A stretch of 5,452 nucleotides of DNA from JAJTFW01 sp031411335. Lineage in GTDB: Bacteria > Bacteroidota > Bacteroidia > AKYH767-A > OLB10. The translations under genes and the position numbers were made by a program. The notes under the pieces were generated by a model, which was given only the letters and a program-made list of their open reading frames with translations, had not been told where the DNA came from and did no database searches. Shown piece after piece: positions 1-4,631 of the stretch; positions within the stretch are counted from its first letter, which is position 1; each line of letters begins with the position of its first letter. The stretch is taken from the NCBI GenBank assembly GCA_031411335.1, contig JANOAX010000072.1, positions 1-5,452 of the forward strand, given 5' to 3'.

Positions 1-409
1 TGACAAGGTAAACAGCAAATGCATAAACCACAAGCAAGTCTCCAATTAACATACTCCAATTGCTCGGTGTTAACCAAATAGTATTTAAAATAAAAGTTTC
101 AAGAACCCAAAAAATAAAAAAGGCAGCGGACAGATTTCGAAGAATCTTCGAAAAAAAAGAAGGGCTGTTCCAACTGCCTATTAAAAGGAGCATCAAGATG
201 GGCTGAAGTAATATGAAAATATTATAAGTAATTAAGCTGTTTCGGAAATAAGCAATGGTTATTACTGAAATGATTTCAACTGAAAAGCTTATTAATTGTA
301 AGTAAATCAATAATTCAAGTTTGGCTTGTTTGATAATTTTCCAATTAGCAAAACCTTTTATTACAATGATGGCTGTAATAAATTGAATCAAAAACATCAG
401 TGGTTTCAT
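1..409 (-). CDS. Multipass membrane protein, uncharacterised (3' end beyond window)
   Basis: The frame is open from an ATG at 409 to the left edge, giving 136 visible residues; the C-terminus is missing. An in-frame TAG lies at 421-419, so the ATG at 409 is the first possible start. There is no Shine-Dalgarno sequence, as is usual in Bacteroidota. Nearly all of the visible protein is hydrophobic, with about five predicted membrane segments at residues 3-19, 33-55, 62-79, 92-112 and 119-136. The short loops carry basic residues (K24, K27, K30, then K88 and R91). I recognise the general look of a Bacteroidota family of roughly 200-residue six- or seven-helix proteins of unknown function, from memory and not from a search. 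It lies 13 bp downstream of the small protein at 423-716 and is probably co-transcribed with it. A T8 run (158-151) and a 19-bp palindrome (135-153) lie inside the coding sequence. No catalytic motif is visible, so I assign no function. Confidence 0.8.
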   Translation of the reverse strand, partial: MKPLMFLIQFITAIIVIKGFANWKIIKQAKLELLIYLQLISFSVEIISVITIAYFRNSLITYNIFILLQPILMLLLIGSWNSPSFFSKILRNLSAAFFIFWVLETFILNTIWLTPSNWSMLIGDLLVVYAFAVYLV

Positions 410-422
410 TGGTAATTGCTAA

Positions 423-716
423 TTATAATGGACTGTCAAAATCACATGCTGAAGGGCAGGGAAGGAAGTTGTCCATGACTATCGTTTGAATATCGTTTCC
501 TTCAGAATCCGTTGCTATAACTACGAGGGTTAAGTCTTGATCTTCCTTTTCCCCCAAATAAACTCTTATTCCGTCAGCACGATCTTGAGCCATTAATTCT
601 GTTAACACCGCTTTACTAATTAGAAATGCTCTCTTTGTTCCATTTGGATTGTTATTTTTGAAACGAGTGGTTAACTCAATTCCTTCTTCTAATGTAATTT
701 CGTGTTGGTTTGGCAT
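423..716 (-). CDS. Small conserved hypothetical protein (97 aa)
   Basis: This is a complete 97-residue ORF from ATG (716) to TAA (423). An in-frame TGA at 722-720 fixes the start. It has no signal peptide or membrane segment and looks soluble and acidic. Three blocks stand out: an N-terminal helix-like segment ITLEEGIELTTRFKNN (7-22), a middle part with alternating hydrophobic residues ending in VVIATDSEGNDI (about 65-76), and a C-terminal tail with two cysteines, LPCPSACDFDSPL (85-97). This arrangement resembles a group of short Bacteroidota proteins that begin with an ITLEEA-like helix and end with a proline/cysteine tail; I know of no function for them, and this is recollection. It precedes the membrane protein at 1-409 by 13 bp and has its own promoter upstream at 743-774, so the two probably form an operon. 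The two tail cysteines could form a disulfide or bind metal, but nothing else supports that. Confidence 0.82.
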   Translation of the reverse strand: MPNQHEITLEEGIELTTRFKNNNPNGTKRAFLISKAVLTELMAQDRADGIRVYLGEKEDQDLTLVVIATDSEGNDIQTIVMDNFLPCPSACDFDSPL

Positions 717-730
717 AAGTCATTAATGTT

Positions 731-746
731 TTTGTTGAGCAACAAA
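731..746. promoter_or_regulatory. Perfect 7-bp dyad over the -7 element (candidate operator)
   Basis: TTTGTTG-AG-CAACAAA is a perfect inverted repeat with a 2-bp centre. Its right arm covers four bases of the -7 box at 743-750, and its left arm covers the predicted start of transcription. A dimeric repressor bound here would block the minus-strand promoter. It may equally be a chance dyad or a small 5'-UTR hairpin, although a 2-nt loop is too tight without opening the top pairs. Confidence 0.35.
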
Positions 747-774
747 TGTAATCCTAGCTTTAGGTTAAAAACAA
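743..774 (-). promoter_or_regulatory. Bacteroidota-type promoter for the 423-716 / 1-409 pair
   Basis: Read on the minus strand, TACATTTG (750-743) matches the Bacteroidota -7 consensus TAnnTTTG exactly. A TTG (774-772) lies 21 bp upstream, within the usual range for the -33 element. Transcription would start near 736-738, leaving a leader of about 20 nt before the ATG at 716. The position fits the first gene of the left-hand operon. Confidence 0.55.
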
Positions 775-786
775 GCGATTTTGCAA

Positions 787-841
787 TTAGGCTACTTTTA
801 GTTGAAATTTAGGCTACTTCTAGTATACTACTTCTAGTATA
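787..841. repeat. Three copies of CTACTTYTAGT, two as an exact 14-bp tandem
   Basis: CTACTTCTAGTATA occurs twice head to tail at 814-827 and 828-841 without a mismatch. A third, weaker copy, CTACTTTTAGT, starts at 792. Copies one and two share a wider 16-base match beginning TTAGGCTACTT (787-802 and 809-824, one mismatch), 22 bp apart, close to two helical turns. The tandem junction forms the palindrome TAGTATACTA (821-830). The block lies just upstream of the minus-strand promoter, so it may be an array of regulator sites, or simply a local duplication. Confidence 0.6.
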
Positions 842-854
842 ATTGAGCTTTTTT

Positions 855-983
855 GGAGATGGGAGATGGGAGAATCGGAGAGTCGGAGAATAGGAGATGG
901 GAGATCTGAGAATCGGAGATGGGAGATCGGAGATGGGAGTCTAGATAGCAATCGGGAAGTTGGAGATGGGTGATTTGGAGACC
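855..983. repeat. Degenerate GGAGATG-type array, purine-rich on the plus strand
   Basis: About sixteen units of mostly 7 or 8 bp follow one another. GGAGATG recurs at 855, 862, 893, 915, 929 and 962. Variants are GGAGAATC (869), GGAGAGTC (877), GGAGAATA (885), GGAGATCT (900) and GGAGATC (922). An 18-bp insert-like unit starts at 936, and the last units (954-983) are more diverged. The plus strand is nearly all purine plus T, and the other strand reads as repeated CTCCCATCTCC. The reverse strand is open through part of it and would encode a low-complexity Ser/Pro/Ile/Leu peptide, which I regard as spurious. I recall similar arrays in intergenic DNA of some Bacteroidota, without being able to confirm it. 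Confidence 0.8.
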
Positions 984-1100
984 TATCTGATTGATCAGGA
1001 TTCAATTCCTCAGATCTTATGAAATCTTTCCATTTGATGGATTTTGAACTTATTTTAAACATTGATTCTTGATTTTTTCCCGTTATGCCTTCAGATTTAC
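984..1100. other. Intergenic DNA without a recognisable gene
   Basis: This stretch lies between the purine-rich array and the start of the vWA operon. It is AT-rich and has no credible ORF in either direction. A minor dyad, CTGAT-TG-ATCAG, sits at 987-998. I see no RNA gene in it. It probably carries the upstream part of the promoter for the operon beginning at 1126. Confidence 0.5.
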
Positions 1101-1108
1101 TAAATTTG
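1101..1108 (+). promoter_or_regulatory. Candidate -7 element for the vWA / dihydroorotase-like operon
   Basis: TAAATTTG matches the TAnnTTTG consensus and ends 17 bp before the GTG start, so the leader would be only about 10 nt. The -33 element is unconvincing: the nearest TTG (1069-1071) is 29 bp upstream, which is too far, and only a T-run lies at the normal distance. The call rests on the -7 box and its position. Confidence 0.35.
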
Positions 1109-1125
1109 CTGAGCTTAAATAAAAC

Positions 1126-3180
1126 GTGATTCATTTCCTATCCCCGATATACCTTTATGGGCTCTCCTTGCTCATCATCCCCATCATTATTCATTTATTT
1201 AATTTTAGAAGGTATAAAAAAGTCCTTTTTACTAATGTCCGATTTCTTCAGGAAATAAAGGAAGAAACGACCAGAATAAGTAAACTTAAACACCTGCTCG
1301 TTCTTTTAACCCGACTGTTGGCCATCGCTTTTATAGTCCTAGCCTTTGCCCAACCCATCATTCCGGTTGGAATTCAAGCCGCTCAAAATCTATCCAATCC
1401 TGTAAGTGTTTATATCGACAATTCATTTAGTATGGATGCGATCAGTAGTCAAGGTGCGCTTTTGGAAGTGGCTAAGCAAAAAGCGTCCGAAATTGCAAAC
1501 TCTTATCCGGCTACAACTCGATTCCAATTACTCACCAATGATTTCGATGCATATCGTCAACGACTTATTTCTAAAGATGATTTTTTAGATGAGTTGAACC
1601 GAGTGAAGTTTTCTTCACAACCCCGACTTCTTTCTGAAGTGCTCCTTCGTCAAAAAGAAGTAGCTACCGCAGGATCTGCGGCTGGGTTAACATCCTACCT
1701 TATTTCTGACTTTCAAAAATCAACATCCAATTTTGAATTGGTACGTTCTGATTCTTCAATGCAAGTAAAGATGGTGGTGTTGCCTTTGCAACCTACTGCT
1801 AATTTGTATGTGGATTCGTGTTGGTTGAGTTCACCCATCGTGCAGCTCGGACAAGCACTTGAGTTTACATTGAGTATTCAAAATAGTAGTGCGAAGGATG
1901 CCGAAAATGTTCCGGTGAGATTGATGCTGAATGGAACACAAAAAGCCGTGACCAGCTTAACTATTCCTGCAGGTCAAAAAGTGGAAACTGCTTTCAGTTT
2001 TACAGCCTCCGAATCAGGATGGCAAAAAGCTGCAATTAAAATTGCAGATCATCCTCTTAATTTTGATGACGATTATTATTTCTCTTTTGAAGTGAAAGAA
2101 AAATTGCACGTATTGTCCATCAGTGAAAATGCATCCCCCTATTTAGAAGCCTTGTTTAGTAAGGATCCGTTTTTTGAATTTGTAAAGTCGAATGCTAACG
2201 GTGTCGACTATGCTAATTTTAGAAAACAGGATTTAATAGTGCTTCAAGGTCTTCGTCAGATATCGTCTGGATTGAGTGAAGAATTGAAAAAGTATTTGGA
2301 AGCAGGTGGATCTATTTGCCTTTTTCCTGACTCATTATCGGACCTTAACAGCTTTAATTTGTTTTTGAATTCGGTGAGTGCAGATGCGTTTACGGGGATT
2401 AATGAAAACAACGATAAGGTGAGTGAAGTAGATTTACAACATGCCTTGTTTAAAGATGTGTTTGATAATAAACCAAAAGAAGGTCGAATCGATTTCCCTG
2501 CGGTTGCCAAACATTTTGATCAATTAGTGAATAGTAAAAGTGTAAGGCAAGTCTTGATGAAGTTGCAAGGAGGTGGTTCCTTTCTTTCTTTGTATCCCAT
2601 CGGTAAAGGTCAACTGTATGTGTTTTCGGTTCCGATGCAAACTGGGTTTAGTAATCTTGCTCGCCATGCTATTTTCGTTCCTGTTCTTTATCGCATGGCT
2701 ATACTTACATCAAAGCCTCTTTCCTTTTCAAATACCATCGGAAGCAATGATGCAATTCTACTGAATGCAGCAGCTCCTACGGGTGATGAAGCATTTCATC
2801 TCATAAACAAAGAAACGAATACCGATATTATTCCATCTGCACGAGCAATTGCTTCTGGGTTGATGATCGACATGGGAAATCAAGTTCAAGTGGCTGGGCA
2901 ATATGATTTGATGAAAGGAAATCAATTGGTAACTGCACTCGCATTTAATTACGATCGCAAAGAATCAGAAATGATTTTTTACGATGAAGCGATGATTCAT
3001 GAAAAAATTGAAACGTTGAAGTTGGAGAATTGGTCGTACTTTAACGCATCTACACCCGACCTTAAGAAAACTTTATTGGATTTGAATAATGGAATTTCAC
3101 TTTGGAAATACGCCATCTTCTCTGCCTTAGTTTGCTTGCTATTGGAAATACTACTCATTCGATTCTGGAAAACAGCATGA
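1126..3180 (+). CDS. BatA-domain vWA-type membrane protein (684 aa)
   Basis: The N-terminus is a typical BatA double-membrane-anchor domain: FLSPIYLYGL, then IPIIIHLFNFRRYKKV (18-33), TNVRFLQEIKEE (36-47) and a second membrane helix at about 57-80. A vWA-like domain follows, with a complete DxSxS metal site (D98, S100, S102) and ISDFQKS (193-199). Residues 221-325 look like a beta-sandwich ending in LNFDDDYYFSFEV; 326-525 resemble the alpha/beta region common in long BatA proteins (LKKYLEAGGSICLFPD, 387-402). A third membrane helix lies at 658-681, so most of the protein is probably periplasmic. The start is GTG; an in-frame TAA at 1120-1122 excludes anything longer. Many relatives begin M-x-F-L, so ATT at 1129 is a remote alternative. 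The length fits the family. In Bat operons such proteins are linked to stress tolerance, but no BatB-E genes are visible here and the role is unknown. Its stop overlaps the next gene by four bases. Confidence 0.9.
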   Translation: MIHFLSPIYLYGLSLLIIPIIIHLFNFRRYKKVLFTNVRFLQEIKEETTRISKLKHLLVLLTRLLAIAFIVLAFAQPIIPVGIQAAQNLSNPVSVYIDNSFSMDAISSQGALLEVAKQKASEIANSYPATTRFQLLTNDFDAYRQRLISKDDFLDELNRVKFSSQPRLLSEVLLRQKEVATAGSAAGLTSYLISDFQKSTSNFELVRSDSSMQVKMVVLPLQPTANLYVDSCWLSSPIVQLGQALEFTLSIQNSSAKDAENVPVRLMLNGTQKAVTSLTIPAGQKVETAFSFTASESGWQKAAIKIADHPLNFDDDYYFSFEVKEKLHVLSISENASPYLEALFSKDPFFEFVKSNANGVDYANFRKQDLIVLQGLRQISSGLSEELKKYLEAGGSICLFPDSLSDLNSFNLFLNSVSADAFTGINENNDKVSEVDLQHALFKDVFDNKPKEGRIDFPAVAKHFDQLVNSKSVRQVLMKLQGGGSFLSLYPIGKGQLYVFSVPMQTGFSNLARHAIFVPVLYRMAILTSKPLSFSNTIGSNDAILLNAAAPTGDEAFHLINKETNTDIIPSARAIASGLMIDMGNQVQVAGQYDLMKGNQLVTALAFNYDRKESEMIFYDEAMIHEKIETLKLENWSYFNASTPDLKKTLLDLNNGISLWKYAIFSALVCLLLEILLIRFWKTA

Positions 3181-4442
3181 ACATACTCATCAAAAACGTA
3201 CAAGTAAATGATCCTGCTTCGGCACATCATGGAAAAGTGTTAGATGTATACATTCAAGATGGAAAATATCATTCCATTGGCAAATCGTTGAAAGAGGGAA
3301 AAGGAGATCATGTTGTAGATGGAACCGATTGTGTGTTATCTCCAGGTTGGTTCGATATGCGTGTTTCTTTTAAAGAGCCCGGTGATGAGCAGAAGGAAAC
3401 CATTCGCAGTGGACAAGATGCTGCTGCTGCTGGTGGATTTACAGGAGTTCTCCTGATGCCATCTACCCATCCGCCATTACAAACCAATGCCGATATTTCT
3501 TTTGTAAAACGTCAAGCCGCCAATCATTTGGTGGATGTGATTCCTGCAGGTGTGTTGACAGATAAACGTGAAGGAAAAGAATTATCGGGCATGTACGATA
3601 TGCAGCTGGCAGGAGCACGCGCTTTCACAGATGACAAACGTTCCATCAACAACAGCGGTGTGATGCTTAGAGCTATTCAATATGCAGCGAACATCGGTGC
3701 CAGTGTCATCGCTTATACCGACGATCCTGGATTAACGGATAAACTACAAGCCAATGAAAGTCCTGCTACCACGGTGTTAGGATTTAAAGGGATGCCTTCC
3801 ATTGCCGAAGAAATATCGGTACAACGTAATTTAAGTTTAGTAGCTTACTCAGGACATCCCATTCATTTGAGCGGAATCAGCACCAAGGAAGCGGTGGAAA
3901 TTATTCGTGAAGCCAAGAAGAAAAAACTTCCAGTTACCGCTGAAGTATATGTTTACCATTTAGCTTTAGAAGATGGTACACTCGAAACTTTTGATAGTCT
4001 CTACAAGGTTAAACCACCCTTGCGCAGTGCCGACGATTTAAAAGCTTTACAAAAAGCGGTACTCGACGGAACCATTGATGTAGTTTGTTCCGATCATTGT
4101 CCTGAAGATCTTGAATCGAAAGACGTAGAATTTGACTATGCTGCTTTTGGGATGATTGGATTAGAAAGTTTTTATGGTGTTCTCAATACTTCATTAAAAG
4201 GTAAACTTACAGACGATCGATTGTATCAACTGCTGGTTAAATCACCTCGCGAAATTTTGAAGATGGACATTCCTTCCATCCAAGAGAAAGAAGCAGCCAA
4301 TTTCACTTTGTATCATCCAAAAAAGGAGTGGACACTGGAGAAATCAGACTTAAAATCACTTTCTGTAAATACCCCATTCTTAGGAAAGAAGTTGGTAGGA
4401 AAAGTGATTATGACAGGTAATAATAACAGCTTCCATCATTAA
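3177..4442 (+). CDS. Dihydroorotase-family protein lacking the metal-binding histidines (421 aa)
   Basis: The full length matches a type I dihydroorotase (amidohydrolase superfamily), which normally closes carbamoyl-aspartate to dihydroorotate in pyrimidine synthesis. Family landmarks are clear: LSPGWFDMRVSFKEPG (54-69), AAAAGGFTG (82-90), MPST (94-97), AFTDDK (149-154), FKGMPSIAEE (203-212), IHLSGISTKEAV (229-240), VKPPLR (278-283), DVVCSDHCPED (301-311) and FGMIGLE (324-330). The catalytic set is not intact. The HxH pair reads R62-V-S64, the third histidine is Y180 and the fourth is G233; only D152 and D306 remain. Substrate residues also differ: K66 for Arg, S96 for Asn and E310 for His. 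I infer a non-catalytic relative, comparable to the inactive PyrC-prime subunit that supports aspartate transcarbamoylase in some pseudomonads. The ATG at 3177 overlaps the upstream stop as ATGA. It gives the standard N-terminus MNILIKNVQV, whereas a longer reading from 3102 would only translate the vWA gene out of frame. Annotation as pyrC is likely elsewhere but would mislead. Confidence 0.92.
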   Translation: MNILIKNVQVNDPASAHHGKVLDVYIQDGKYHSIGKSLKEGKGDHVVDGTDCVLSPGWFDMRVSFKEPGDEQKETIRSGQDAAAAGGFTGVLLMPSTHPPLQTNADISFVKRQAANHLVDVIPAGVLTDKREGKELSGMYDMQLAGARAFTDDKRSINNSGVMLRAIQYAANIGASVIAYTDDPGLTDKLQANESPATTVLGFKGMPSIAEEISVQRNLSLVAYSGHPIHLSGISTKEAVEIIREAKKKKLPVTAEVYVYHLALEDGTLETFDSLYKVKPPLRSADDLKALQKAVLDGTIDVVCSDHCPEDLESKDVEFDYAAFGMIGLESFYGVLNTSLKGKLTDDRLYQLLVKSPREILKMDIPSIQEKEAANFTLYHPKKEWTLEKSDLKSLSVNTPFLGKKLVGKVIMTGNNNSFHH

Positions 4443-4521
4443 AAAAAGTATATTAAATTGAGTAAAATATTTTTGTTGTTTTATTTTTAATTTATTCTTT
4501 GGTAGTAAATTATCTAGGGAT

Positions 4522-4552
4522 CACTTAGCGCCTTAGCGCCTTTGCGAGAAAC
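4522..4552. repeat. CTTAGCG/CTTTGCG short intergenic repeat
   Basis: Three near-identical units lie in tandem: CTTAGCG (4524-4530), CCTTAGCG (4531-4538) and CCTTTGCG (4539-4546), followed by AGAAAC. The element is GC-richer than the AT-rich spacer around it. From memory, CTTAGCG/CTTTGCG...GAGAAAC strings recur between genes in many Bacteroidota genomes, so this is probably one copy of a dispersed repeat of unknown function. It stands between two convergent genes and upstream of the terminator hairpin. Confidence 0.65.
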
Positions 4553-4569
4553 TTTCCTTCCTATAAATG

Positions 4570-4618
4570 AAAACATCCTGCTATACGAAAATACTTTTCT
4601 TGCAGCAGGATGTTTTTT
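4570..4618. terminator. Bidirectional intrinsic terminator between convergent genes
   Basis: AAAACATCCTGCT (4570-4582) pairs perfectly over 13 bp with AGCAGGATGTTTT (4604-4616), enclosing a 21-nt loop. A run of six T (4613-4618) ends it on the plus strand. On the minus strand the matching end is GTTTTCATTT, a weaker U-tract. It sits 127 bp after the dihydroorotase-like gene and 13 bp after the secreted-protein gene, so it can serve both. The loop is longer than usual for an intrinsic terminator. Confidence 0.82.
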
Positions 4619-4631
4619 GATTCTTTAACTT

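Noticed and set aside
855..983. CRISPR array
   Set aside because: Units are 7-8 bp and contiguous, with no spacers of constant length and no cas gene nearby.
985..1015. Hairpin from ATCTG...CAGAT with an inner AGGA/TCCT stem
   Set aside because: The outer stem is 5 bp, the inner 4 bp, and a 7-nt bulge separates them, which is within chance for AT-rich DNA. There is no U-tract or riboswitch-like context.
820..1134. Minus-strand ORF of 104 codons across the intergenic region
   Set aside because: Its second half is the GGAGATG array read as Ser/Pro/Ile/Leu low-complexity peptide. Its start overlaps the vWA gene start on the other strand, and no family is recognisable.
2256..2764. Internal ORFs on both strands within the vWA gene (also 1406-1588 and 2997-3230)
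   Set aside because: They lie wholly or mainly inside a well supported 684-residue gene and show no domain or start context of their own.
3102..3176. N-terminal extension of the dihydroorotase-like protein by 25 residues
   Set aside because: It would be an out-of-frame reading of the vWA gene end. The family N-terminus begins at the ATG at 3177, which also gives a standard ATGA overlap.
1126..4442. Pyrimidine biosynthesis operon
   Set aside because: Only the dihydroorotase-like gene suggests it. That gene lacks the catalytic residues, and no other pyrimidine gene is present in the window.
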